Assembly: GCA_004369045.1 (NCBI GenBank)
Contig: ML213519.1
Span: 1 to 64,000, forward strand
Source of the DNA: Heliocybe sulcata
Taxonomy: Eukaryota; Basidiomycota; Agaricomycetes; Gloeophyllales; Gloeophyllaceae
Reading direction: 5' to 3'
Length of the DNA stretch: 64,000 bases
The position numbers and the translations under genes are program-made. A model generated the notes under the pieces. The model worked only from the letters and a program-made list of their open reading frames with translations. It was not told the DNA's origin and ran no database searches. Each line of letters starts with the position of its first letter. The first letter of the stretch is position 1. Of this stretch, positions 1 to 11,713 are shown in pieces.

Positions 1-35
1 CCTAACCTAACCTAACCTAACCTTAACCTAACCCT
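1..35. repeat. Telomere-type repeat array
   Basis: The window opens with tandem CCTAA units, one CCTTAA variant and then a CCC. This is the C-rich strand read 5' to 3', the orientation expected at the left end of a chromosome. On the other strand the unit is mostly TTAGG, one G shorter than the TTAGGG usual in basidiomycetes. Only about six units are present, so the array is either clipped by assembly or homopolymer-compressed. It marks the following DNA as subtelomeric. Confidence 0.85.
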
Positions 36-2250
36 GCTATGTAGACGCACGGGCCAGTATTAGGGCCGGCACTCAGCGCTCGTTCCTGGTCCTTCGCGGT
101 ATGAGCACCTGGGTGTACAATCGGCATGCTTAGGGAGGGGACAACGACGGCAGCGGCGGAACTGGCAACCATCATAACTGAAAGCAACATGGCAAATCCA
201 TTGGATAGAGTATACGAGGTGTTAGCATGTCATATACAAATGTTCCGAGACGGCTGGTAAACGAAGTTGCTGTAGCAGCCGGGATGGTGCGAGGGAGAAA
301 CCATTTTGTTACACCGACAGCGAGGGAGCATGAGGAACAACTGCCCGTCCTCGGAAAAGACCTTCAAATAAAGAAGCAAAATCCGAAAATAACTCATAGC
401 AGAAGATCCAAACGGTCAATGTTCGTCAAACGTACAGCGATGAATAACGTCTGGGGACGTCAGAATCGGGCATAAAAGTCGGAGTCTGTGTGCATATTTC
501 TGATTTTGTCTTTGGGGAGCAGGAGGGCGGCGACGGCGACGCCGGAGTCTGGGCGAGCGGAATCGGCAATCGGCACCGAAAAAACGTACTGACTAGGAGA
601 TAGGGTGTGAGCTGTGTATGGGAACTGCGCAGGCGCTCTGAATTGGTACTATACCTCCGGAGGTGGGAACACCTAGAGAAATGAATATGGCTCTCGAGGA
701 CAAGGTAGCATGCTCATAATGCGCGCGTCTTGTTAATGTCGCGGACCTCATGAAAGTCAGAAATGGTTACCTCTTCAACAACGGGTGCGCCAAGGATGAA
801 CAGCAGGTTAGGGAGAGGAAAAATCGAAGAAAACACAAAATAAATCATAGAAATAAGACGAACCGGCGGATTTGTGAAAATAAAATGGTGCCAAAGAGCT
901 GTAAACCATGCCGGTAATGTTAAATGTTGAGATCGAGAAGGCGTACGCGTTCTTGATATCGCGTTCGAGGAGGGCGACGGGCGACGGCGACGGCAGCAGG
1001 GCCCTGAAGGCCGGAAGCTGAGCTTGTACAGCTGAATTGAGATGCATGGTATGGGAGTGTCGAACTATTCCGGCCCATGGTGGCCAGGCCGCTGGAAACA
1101 CCGATTCAACGCAGAGGGTGTTCAAAAAAAGGGCGATAACTCGATGGTGAGACGCCGTGCTCGCGATGCAGGCATCTTGCCATCATACTGGCTCATGGGA
1201 GACTCAGTGACGGCGTTCCGTTGAAAGCCAGTGGGCTGGAGACGAAGGAGTGGACGGGGGAAGGGGGAAGACAAAGAAAATGCAAATAAAATCGTAACAA
1301 AGGGATGGCGTACCTGTGTCGCACAAACTGAGATTTCTCATATTCGCAAGCGTCGTTAAAGTCGAGGCAACCATCGAGATCGAGTGCGCGTTTGCGTACC
1401 CGGTCTCGAGGTCAAGTCGGGTCGGTTGACGTGGGGAGTGTCGGCAGGCGCGTTTTTGGGCGCGGGTGGACAGTCAAGAAGGAACACTTGTGAACGAATT
1501 ACTGCATATCAGAAGGGAGAGAACGTACATATCGCCTCGCGACGGAAGCAGTCAGTTGTGTCGCCCGAAGCCAAACTGACCGATGTCGCTACCGATGTTC
1601 GCGCCATCCTTGATGAAAGATCTTAAGGTATATGCCAGCAATTGATTGGGGACGGGCTGGTAGCCTAAAGCGCAACATTGTGTGCTCGAATCAGTCGCTG
1701 GCCCACGAGTTCAGTGAGCACGCAGCTACACAAGCAAGACAAGAAGGAACTGACAGGTTCGTATCTGATACCTTGGTCGGTGTACGCAGATCGAGGCAGA
1801 AGGAGCAGGCAACAGGAGCCCTCCGTTGTGTTGTAAGAGGCACTATGTCCAAGCATAGAGAATAAGTAATTCGCAGCCTGGTCAAGTCGCATCGTCGTCG
1901 ACGCGAAGGGCGCCTTGAATTTGCAAGCATAGACGGCAACTAGTGAGATTGCCGGTGATCAAGCTCAAGGTATACGCGAGCTCTTGCCTCTTGCGACCAT
2001 CTCCGAAACTGAGCGCTGAGCTCTGCGTCTCATTCTCTCGCATGTTGTGAGCCTCTTGTGCGGATTTTCCTGTTGCCGGACTTGGAAACTGTGGGACTTG
2101 TTGTCATACTCGCCTTCCTATTCCCATGTAAGCTCTTTTGGCAGAAAGCTCGGTCCATCATACCAACGTTACTGCTACTTCGTAGAACCTTTTACTCGGC
2201 TTGGAAGAACCTTTCCGTGGCGGCGTATCTAACGGGATTTGCCAACAACC
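36..2250. other. Subtelomeric gene-poor stretch
   Basis: No open frame here longer than about 105 codons resembles a protein family I know, and none shows a convincing exon chain. The sequence is mixed, with a few GGCGACGGCGACGG-type simple runs near 530 and 970. I see no transposon ends. It holds the upstream region of the gene starting at 2251. Confidence 0.5.
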
Positions 2251-5200
2251 ATGCCCGATACCTCCGGCTCGTCGTCTGAATCGCAGAAGGGCTGGCTTGC
2301 AGCTGCCAAGAGGCCGGACAAGCTCCCCGACTACTTCGACAACCGTATCGAACCGTCAGCAATCTATGTCCTCCCATATAACCCTGATACCGGGGAGCCC
2401 GGTGAATTCTTTGTAACGGCCGGACGCTGCGATCATTGCAAACACCTGAAGCAGTTATGCAGCCGCGGCAAGCCCTGCTCGCGCTGCAAGGGTCCTGGAC
2501 ATACCTGTACCTATTCAGATGAGCGTCCATGGCCCCTTGCCGGCTATTACAACAGCGGGGGAAAGAACTCATTAAGGACGTGGCGAGTTAGAGACGTAGG
2601 CACGGAGCAAATCGAGGTACGGGTCCACGGTTGAAGATATCATGGGAAACAGAATGATTGTTCCCACCAGGCAAGGATGTCGCAGCAGCATCACTCTTCT
2701 AAACGTACCGTTCGCTCTAAATACAGTTCGCCTACCCCCTCCACTGGCAGCAGCGCAACCGGATTCAAAGACGACGTTCTCCCTGCCAAACGCGCTCGTC
2801 GATCGCGGTTCGATTCGCTGTATCCGAGCGATGAGGACATTGTCCAGGACGGCGAAACTCTAGCCACACGCGCAAGACCTTCAAAATTTAATCTATCTCC
2901 CTCTTCGCTTAAGGACGGCGACATCCCGCTCGGAGACGACAGACGTGTTCGGCGCTCGAAACCGAAGCCCAACCTGATGCCCGCCACACGGAAGGCAAAG
3001 CGCACCGGGAAACGCGGGAACGATGTCGTCCCCTCTACCGGCTTTGAAGCGCCAGCAGCTATACCGAAGGCGAAGCGCACGTCAAAACGCAAGATTGACG
3101 TTGCGGGGCTGACAGAGTTCACGTCTACTACCGATGGACCCAGTCATGCTCTTCCTAATAAAAAGCGGAAGTCCGACCATGTTCCCGAAGTGAATAAAGA
3201 GAAAACGGACGGGCGAAGTGAGCACGTTCTGTAGTGTCTGTCTTGTTACTGACGAATATGCTCTCGTATAGGAGGCAAACGTGTTCCACCTACGTGGAGC
3301 GTTGTCGTGCCTCCCACCGAATGTCCAAAGTTTTCATTCACATTTCCCACGACGACACCGCGTATATGGTCCTCTGTAAGGTGCTTCTTTCACCGTCCGG
3401 CATCCCTGCTCACCGGTATTCAGAGTCCCGCCGAATTGCTAGAGGTCTTTCCTTCACTGTCAAACGCAACTAACGATATATGGTGGGACGAGACGGCTTG
3501 TCCTAGTCGTCCAGTCATCCTCCTGAGAGGTCGAGCTTGGGAAGGAGATGGTTGTCTCGATGGGAAGCAGTGGAGAATCAGCTTGTAAGTGAGAATTTCT
3601 GGAGCTACCCGTTCATATTGACCTAGTGTCTATACGCAGCGTGCGCGATCATTATCGCGCTCCGCCTGTTCCGAGTGCGACTATCATATCTGAACCTCCG
3701 CCAGCAACACCCGAAGCTCACCCGCCGTATGAACAACCTACCGCACCCTCGTGCCCGCCACTTACAATACGGATTCCTCCTCGAAGTCCTTGTGTAGACG
3801 AAGAGCCCAAATTACAGCCCCCTTCTCCCGCCGAGCCCCTCGCCTCCCGAATACCATTCTCGACACCCGAGCTCAAAGTCGGCGATGCATCCGGACAGCC
3901 AGTCGTATCTCAGAACGCAGAAGATATCATACAAGGAGATCTTCTCGCGGGGACACCATCGCACCCTGTACCCGATAACCAGTTTATACCGGTAGAAGAT
4001 CTACCCACGTGTCCGTCCGACATGGTTTCGCCTCCTGCACGCTCGTCAGATATTGTACATCACACGCTCGACCATACTCGCGTCGATGACCAAGGCAGCC
4101 TTCCGCATGCGTCGGATCTCGCCAACGGCGACGAGGACACCACGTTAGTAGAACCGGGCTCGCGAGTCGGCTTACCAACACCTCCCGGGACGCCAAGTTC
4201 CAAATCCAAGATCGCAGCGCGCTCCCCACAACATTTGACAACGGGCGCGGAAACAGTACAAGGCATCCTGCATCCTACCCCTTCTGCCACACCGAGGCTC
4301 GAGGACAGGCATACCCCGTCGCATTCCTCGTCCACACCGGTGATCGCAGGCTTGCCAGATAATCTCATAACAATGCCCGCCAACGAGCTCTCAGAACCCG
4401 TCCAGCTTGACGAGGCACCTCTGCCTGACATACCTGCTGTAACAGCGGTAGATTGTCCTGACGAGATTCAGGCTCTAATCCGGGCCCAGGAAGAAGGCGT
4501 AGCAGCCGTACTCTTTGCAGGGGAAGACTGGCTTGGGCTGGGAAAAGAGGAGAGTCAGTGTGGTGTTGCCCTGCTGGGGTACTTTCATGTTCTGGGGTGC
4601 GATGTAAGCGCGAGTTCCCGGTTCGTGTATGTTGTACTCTACTAACACATCGCCACCGGTCATGCCCTAGCGCAAGGCCGTGACTACTCTCGAACGAGAA
4701 CGCAGGCCGAACGTGGAGCGTATTCGATGGACATTCACGTTCGATTGGGCCTCTGAAGGTGACAGCATTCTCTTCCTTACCGAGTCAGAGGGTGTCGCTG
4801 TCCCAGCTCCCTATTCCGCTCCTTGGTGGAATGCGTCCCTTTCCACCGCGGTGTCTGACGACAGTCCGCCTATACAAGAAGAGAAGATGCACGATACCTA
4901 CGACTGCTCTCTCCTCCAGGACATGCTCCGATCCTCGCTTGGCTATGGCGCAGCGGACGAACCGCCCTTGCCTGGTTGGCATTGCACCGCGTGTGGTAAA
5001 TTGAACGTGACAAAGTGGTTAAGACACCGGGTGTGCGATAACTGTCCGGTGAGGATACTTACTCTCGTCCTACTGAGCGACGCATACTAATGCTCAGTGC
5101 TATTAATTCAACTCGATCATACCACAGAAGCCACCCGCAGCGACAGTGCAAGGGTACGCCGCCAGCCTGTCCTCAGTGCGAAGCACCAGAGCCCCAGGCA

Positions 5201-6822
5201 ATTACCGTCTCCTCGACCGCTCACTCCGCCACTCTGCCGCGTTCGTTCCCGACGGCCCTTCCATCTACTCCATCTTCTTCCCGCTTCAACTCAGCAGTGA
5301 AGTCGGTGTAGCCACGTACGTACGTAATGGACGAAGAGAGGCGGCTGTTCCCGGATTGTTTGAGAGGGTGCAAGTAGAGGCGAAGTTTGGTAAGTGGCCC
5401 GAGGGGAATGGGCGGAGTATGTGGACTAAGATGGGATGTAGGTGACGCGTTCCGTCCTCGTATCCTGATGAGAGATTGTTTACGCTTCGTGCACGGTAGT
5501 CCATTCAGCATGGAGATGTCTCGCCGGCCGAGGCCATGCGGTCAGTGAGGACGAAGAAGTGACTCCGTGGCATGAAGTCCCAGAGAGCGTTGCTACGCTC
5601 AAAGAGCTCATGCTGGATGTCTGCAAGATATGCGGCGAGTTGGATGCGAGGATTGGCCGGCTGAGTGTCGTGTTGTGGATGGGGAATGGCAAACGCAAGG
5701 TGAGCGGACAATTCGTTGATTCTACCCTCATCGTCCGTAACATTTCATACCGTGACACTCGTTCTTCGGAACCAAACTGCTCACTACTCTGTTTCGGAAT
5801 TATGCAGGTTCCAATTCCAAAGACACAAGGCCCCACCGTGATCATGTGTCTCGGGAACGATCTGCTAATCGACGTGTTCGCTCCGGACATGAAGCACAAT
5901 ACCACCACCTCCGTCTCGAATGTATGGTCAACATCAGTAGCTGCGGATCTTGACTCTACGGGTGCGAACGAGGCGGGACCGAGCTTGGCTAGAGAATCGG
6001 CGGAAGAACCCGGAGGTACACTACCTGGAGATGTTGACGACGAAGCGATGAACCTCGAGGTTTCGTCGACTGCCGATTATGATCTCGCGGGAGCGACAGA
6101 AAGTGCGAGCTTGCCCCACGAGATAAGATCTCAGCCAACTGAGGATGTAATGATGGACGCTGCGCCTCCCGCGAGCGGGGTCGACACGCCGTCTGCGACT
6201 GTGCAAAGTCTCGCTTTTGAAGCGTCCGTCGCTCAAGAGCCTCCACAAGCGGAGTCCCTCGACGTCGAAAATTCCGGACCTGCGATTAATGACGAGGACG
6301 CGTGCCCGATAGATATGATTCCGGACGCAGGGATCACCGCTATCCAGCTCACCAGCGCTGTCGACGAACCGTCCGAAACTGCGCCGGCGCTGCCTATTCA
6401 AGCATCTGTTACTCAAGATAATCCATCGATGCAAGCTTTCGAACTAACCCAGATGGAGATAGTGGCTGAGGAGACAGAGATGCGCCTCATCGAGGCTAAT
6501 GAAGCATCTTCACTGGAATCGCATCCCACGACCGTCCCCGCAGAAATCGTGGCTCCCGCAAAGAAATCCGCTACAAGGAAAGACCCACCCTTGTATGTGA
6601 CAGTCGCGCACGGAGACGCGCTAATTCTGTCTGGTAGTGACTTCGAGGTGCGTGAGGTATCTCATATCACCGCGCTACCTACCCGCTGATACCCGGATCG
6701 GTAGTTGACAGTGGAGAGGAAGGGAATGACTATGAGTAAGTGTCCGGTATGGTCTAGAAAAGTGCGGATATTGACGCATTTGTCTGGCAGTGGTTGTTGG
6801 CGCGTACGTGCCGGATGACTGA
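2251..6822 (+). CDS. Zn2Cys6-type protein of unassigned Agaricomycete family
   Basis: Multi-exon gene starting at the ATG at 2251 (MPDTSGSSSES). Near residue 60 there is a Cys-rich zinc cluster, C-x2-C-x6-C-x5-C-x2-C-x6-C, in the stretch around 2427-2510. A basic, low-complexity region follows (2671-3220), then a Pro/Ser-rich region, a conserved block around 4440-4740 (VAAVLFAGEDWLGLG; a Trp-rich segment), a second Cys-rich motif with the core GWHCTACGKLN near 4975, and a C-terminal beta-rich half with VLWMGNGKRK, VIMCLGNDLLID and VAHGDALILSGSDFE, interrupted by an acidic Glu/Ala/Ser insert (5940-6550). The last exon joins across introns at 6648-6703 and 6736-6790 and ends at TGA 6820-6822. 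From memory, proteins with this order recur in Agaricomycetes without a known function. The C-terminal HGD block loosely recalls double-stranded beta-helix oxygenases of the AlkB type, but I do not see the HxD iron-binding motif, so no enzyme activity is assigned. Confidence 0.7.
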
Positions 6823-7175
6823 GTGATGGACGTGGACTTCTGAACCGAGGATAGCGCTGTATGGGGGAGAGTGTTTGTAGAGCCAAGTCGCACTAACGCG
6901 GGATGTATAGTGAATAGCATCGGATCAGTTGTACTCTACAGCGTTGTTTGTACAGTGCCCAAACGCATATTGTAATGCAGAGAGCATGGAAGATATTGTG
7001 AAGCCGGGCCGCGTCGGTCGCGGTCACGTGGCGATGCGACTAAAATTACGCTGTAGCGTATATGGCAATCGTACGACCGCCCTAATGAAGTCGACAAGTA
7101 GGCCAGCTGTTTCTTGGGAAGGTGCCGCTGCCGCCTTTCATCCGCCCTCCTCCTCGCTCCTCGTCGCAGCCCACG
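6823..7175 (+). other. Intergenic, ERG9 upstream region
   Basis: About 350 bases between the end of the Zn2Cys6 gene and the ERG9 start. I see no open frame of interest. It must hold the ERG9 promoter, but no clear TATA box or sterol-responsive element can be named by eye. Confidence 0.5.
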
Positions 7176-9025
7176 ATGACCGCCATGTCGATGCTCGCAC
7201 TGCTCCTGACGCACCCGCTCGAGTTTCGGACGCTCGCCCAGTTCTGGCTCTACCACGACAAGAACAGAGACATCACCAGCCCCTCGGAACACGCAACGTC
7301 GGGATGGAACAGGCAGTCTATGCGGCGCTGCTGGGAGTTTCTGGACCTCACAAGTCGCAGTTTCTCTGCCGTCATCAAAGAGCTCGATGGGGATCTTGCC
7401 CGGACAGTGAGTCGCTATTTTATCCCGTATTTTCCTTTGCGACGGACGAGGTGGGAGCGTTGTGCGGAGGACATGTTCGATGCATCGTCATCAAGAACCC
7501 TTCTCAGGAGTTGTCGGAGTATGCCCATCTCGTCTGTCCGGGACTGCGGGGCAGTCAGAGGCTGTTGTGCAAATCCCCGAGCCACAAAACATTCCTCTCG
7601 GCGTGGCATCTTCACAGAAATAGCTGACATCACTTGTGCCTGACAGATATGCTTGTTCTACCTTGTCCTGCGCGGACTCGACACCATCGAAGATGACATG
7701 ACCATCCCCGACGACGTGAAGCAACCCATCCTCCGCTCCTTCCACGAAAAGACCGTCACACCAGGGTGGACGTTCAAGGAGAACGGGCCGGATGAGAAGG
7801 ACCGGCAGCTGCTGGTCGAATACGACGTGGTCGTCGAGGAGCTCAACCGTGTAGCCCCCGAGTGCGTATTCCCGTCTTCTCGCGCTATCTTTCCTACTAA
7901 CTGCGCATGTCTAGCTGTCGCGACGTCATCGTCGACATCTGCCACAAGATGGAAGTCGGCATGGCCGACTACGCACACAAAGCCGCAAGCACCGGCTCCC
8001 TCTATCTCGCCACCGTCGCCGAATACGACCTGTACTGCCACTACGTCGCAGGTCTCGTCGGCGAGGGCCTCTCGCGGCTCTTCTCCGCCTCAGGCAAAGA
8101 AGCCGACTGGCTGCAATACCAGCTCGAGCTGTCCAACTCAATGGGCACGCTCCTGCAGAAGACGAACATCATCCGGGACTACCGCGAGGACGTCGAGGAG
8201 GGGCGCTTCTTCTGGCCGCGCGAGATCTGGGGACGAGAGGAGTACGGCGGGTTCAAGGAGATGGCGGAGATGTATCTACCCGCGAACCAGGAGCGTGCGC
8301 TATGGGTGCAGACCGGGATGGTTGTGGACGCACTGCGGCACGCGGAGGACTCGCTCGATTACCTGCGGCTGCTGAAGAACCAGACTGTGTTCAACTTTTG
8401 CGCAATACCGGCGACGATGGCGATGGCCACGCTGGAGCTGTGCTTTATGAACCCCGACATGTTCCAGCGGAATATCAAGATCCGTAAAGCGGAAGCTGCA
8501 AGAGTGAGCTGCCCCCAAGCCTCATTCATCCTACCGGTTTTGATTGTACTTTCTGCAGCTCATCATGCGTTCAACAAATCCGAGAGAATGCGCATACATG
8601 TTCCGCGACTACGCACGCAAGATCCACGCCAAAGCCTCCCCCTCAGACCCCAACTTCCTCCGCCTATCCGTAGCATGCGGAAAGGTACGCCTCCCGCCTC
8701 CCTCCTTCTCTCAACAACTCACATTCTTGTCCAGATCGAACAATGGTGCGAGCGGCACTACCCCTCCTTTGTCAACGTCGCGCAGGGACAGGGCAACGCC
8801 TCGCAGCTCTTCGACCCGCTCGACGCGCGCACCCGCATCGTCCAGGTCGAGCAGAAGCAGGACAAGGAGCTCGTCAACGAGAAGCGCCGCGTGGATGGGA
8901 AGCCCGTGGCGCTTGAGACCCCCGCGGCGACGTGGGAGGTCGCGTCGTTTGTCGCGGCTGCCTTCCTGGTGGTGCTGATGTTTAGTCTGGGAATTGTCTG
9001 GATTGTGATGCGGTTTACGGCTTAG
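7176..9025 (+). CDS. ERG9: Squalene synthase (farnesyl-diphosphate farnesyltransferase)
   Basis: Five exons (7176-7406, 7647-7861, 7915-8503, 8559-8684, 8735-9025) give a 483-residue protein with all splice phases consistent. The enzyme condenses two farnesyl diphosphates through presqualene diphosphate to squalene, the first committed step to ergosterol, at the ER membrane. Recognisable blocks are the N-terminal LAQFWLYHDKNRDI, the first Asp-rich metal-binding motif DTIEDD in exon 2, a YCHYVAGLVGEGLSRL helix, and the second Asp-rich region NIIRDYREDV near 8170. A hydrophobic C-terminal anchor (AAAFLVVLMFSLGIVWIVM) precedes the stop, as expected for a tail-anchored ER enzyme. Length matches fungal Erg9. 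The first intron is long for this window (240 bases); the others are 50-55. The gene looks intact and functional. Confidence 0.95.
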
Positions 9026-9366
9026 CGGGAGGAAGGCATGGATGGACTGGGATGGACAGGTTGGCGTACTGATGTGGTACATATACATATCTTTTTGTAC
9101 ATTACGAGTGCTTGTATTTCCTTGCACGTTTAATCCCAATACAGGATCGTACGCGTCCTACGCCAAACCACCGGCTTGGACAGACTGAGACATCAACGAA
9201 TGCGCGCGAGTTTGCTAAATAGTGAGTTGTGATGGCATACGCATCATGAATTTATACACAAATAGTCTTGTGTAACGACGATATCCTATCCCTTACAGAC
9301 AAAACAATCACGGCTCTCTTAGATATGTACGATCCACATACATACAATGTGCTCCCAAGAACCTCG
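9026..9366. other. Convergent 3' intergenic region
   Basis: Short gap between the stop codons of ERG9 (plus) and the RCC1-PHD gene (minus). It must hold both 3' ends. No open frame or repeat is evident. Confidence 0.5.
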
Positions 9367-11713
9367 CTACTTCTTCCGCTTGGAGGCTACCACAGGCTTG
9401 TCAGAGCACTCCCGGCAGCGAAAACACGAGCACGCACATTTCGCAGCGGACTTCCTCTTGCCCGACCCGTCTCCGTCTTCCTCGGCATCCACCTTCCTCT
9501 TCTTCGACGGCACGCCATCCATCGTCCGTGCCGCAGCCTCCGCCTCGCACTGTGGGCAGAACCACTCGCCCTCCGGTACAGCGTCCAGCGGGGGCTCCAA
9601 GCACTTTAGATGATACGGGTTATCGCACTGCATCCCACCAACGAATCAGCACCAGCCCACACTCGAGATTTCTAATGGATCCAGCAACCTTGTCACACGC
9701 CAGCGGCGAGTCGTCCTCGCCGTTCTCCTTCCCGCACGCGAGGCACAGCTCGGGGGCGTCGACGTCCACGGGGTGCCGCGGGAGGTCGGAGAATTTCTCG
9801 TTGGGCCTTGCGAGGAAGAACGTGGTGTTCTGGCCGGCGGCGACGCTAGAGGGGTAATAAGTACCCGCGCGGTGGGATGGAAGGCGCGACGTACTCGAAG
9901 ACGTCGATGCCGATGAGCGGCTGGTGGCGCGTAGGTTTCGTGGCACTCTTGGGCTCGTCGGGTCCGAGGCCGAGTTCGCCTGGAGCGCACGCACGCCAGT
10001 TCAGGGCAGCGAGGACAAAATACGACTACCACGCACCGTTGACGGCGCTCTGGCCCCACGCGATCGTCATAATGGTCCCGTCCTCGTCAGGAGCGAGCGC
10101 CCAGTGCGTGACACCACCGCAGCTCGCGTGGAACATTTTGCAGCCCCTACGGTAGGCGTGGCAGATCAGAATCCGCAGGAGAGGGGAAAATGTACGACGT
10201 GCATGATATCCTGGATGTATCGAAACGAGGAATACGCCTGGCCACCCGAGCCTGAAAGAGTCATAATCTCACACCAGCACGGGCATGTAGCTACAACCCA
10301 CCATCGCCCGTGGTCTTCCACTGTGCCTCTCCTGTCAGAGAAGATTGCCAGACGGCTTGGGATGCATTTAGCCACGCACCTTTCCCGCCATCCAGAACAT
10401 CCGCTGCTTGTCGATGACGACAGAGTTCGTAGGACCGGCTACGACTTTCCATGCCATCGTGGCTTCGTTCGGGCCAGAGAACTATCGGAAGCCCGCGTCA
10501 GGGAGCCTCAGCAGAGCAGGGAGGGGGGAAACGGACCTGAGGAACGGACTGGGGCGTCAGGATGTCCTTTTGGTGCCCGAGGCCGAGGCGGCAGTAGCCA
10601 TTGAAACCCCAGACAAACACGAGACTGGCGCGAGAGCGCAGCGCTCAGTAGTATAACTTACAGATTCAGAATGCACTGTAACTTACCCGGTGTCATCAAG
10701 CGCGATAGAGTGCTGCTGTCCGCACGCAATCTCGACTATATTTTTGCCCTCGAGTCCCCTGACGAGAACTAGATCCCATTACCACTGACTCTGGGAGAAG
10801 AATAGGGGGGGGACGCACTGGGTTCAGATTCGACGTCGTAGGCGGTCTTGTTGCCCGTGACGATGTGTTCGCCCGTTCTGCCGTTGCCCAGTTGACCTTT
10901 CTCGCCGCTCCCAAAGGAATATACTGTTGGAGAAGAGTGGAACACAATTCATTGAGATACACAGCAAAGCAGACGATACCTTTTCCGCTCTCAGTGAGGA
11001 CAATGGAGAATGTGATCCCTGCTGCAGCTTGGATGACACGGTCTTCAGCGTCCTTCCAAGGACCGTTCACGAGCTTGAACGAGCTAACTTCCGCGCATGG
11101 GTTGTGTCCGCACTTTACAAGATACCGTGACTTGCCTATGACCGTCGAGGTTCTCATCGCGAAGCACTCACCTGCCCCAAGTTATTCATCCCCGCCGACC
11201 ACACCTGCCCCTCACTCCCAACAAGCAGCGTATGATTCCTGCCACATCCTGCGTGCACGAACTTCGTCCCCTTGTGCGCACCCAGATCCGCAGGCGTCAC
11301 CCTCCGCGGCGCAGTCTCCCAGACACACTCCACCCCCACCAAGCCCTGACACGCCTTCTCATTCCGCCCAAACGTCCACGCCGCGCCATCCACATCAATG
11401 ACCACGCAATGGCACCCCGCACACGACGCATGTATCGAGACCGCCTTGACATTGCTCAACGAGCGCAAGATATGGGGTTCCAGCAAGTCCGGGCTACCAC
11501 GGGCTCGAATTAGGGCGGGCGCAGGTCATTTCATCAAACAGAAACGACGCACTGGTCCGGGTTTTCGAGTCTAACACCCCCCGCGCGGTCCTTCCGCCCA
11601 AGCTTCGGCCTGGCAAGCGCGTCGGGTCAGCATACATGGTGGTCAAGACGAAGCGCCGCGCGCTCCGCTCACCAGTCCGTCCCGCCACATACGAGCACTA
11701 CATTTCGGCACAC
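9367..11713 (-). CDS. RCC1-repeat protein with C-terminal PHD finger
   Basis: Minus-strand gene with short introns, ending at TAG 9367-9369. Reading down the gene there are RCC1 blades: [18 protein letters not shown] near 11,200; a [12 protein letters not shown] segment near 11,100; [11 protein letters not shown] near 11,000; [14 protein letters not shown] near 10,860; and [13 protein letters not shown] with [13 protein letters not shown] at 10,560-10,720. Further blades lie near 10,050-10,450 and end at [15 protein letters not shown] near 9,830. A C4HC3 PHD finger follows (CLACGKENG ... [12 protein letters not shown] ... EGEWFCPQC, 9,540-9,750), then a basic tail with KKRKVD. The beta-propeller plus PHD layout suggests a chromatin-associated nuclear protein; its target is not known from sequence. 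The 5' end is uncertain: a small exon encoding VLVCGGTDW lies at about 11,677-11,703 and I could not settle the initiator ATG upstream of it. Confidence 0.8.
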
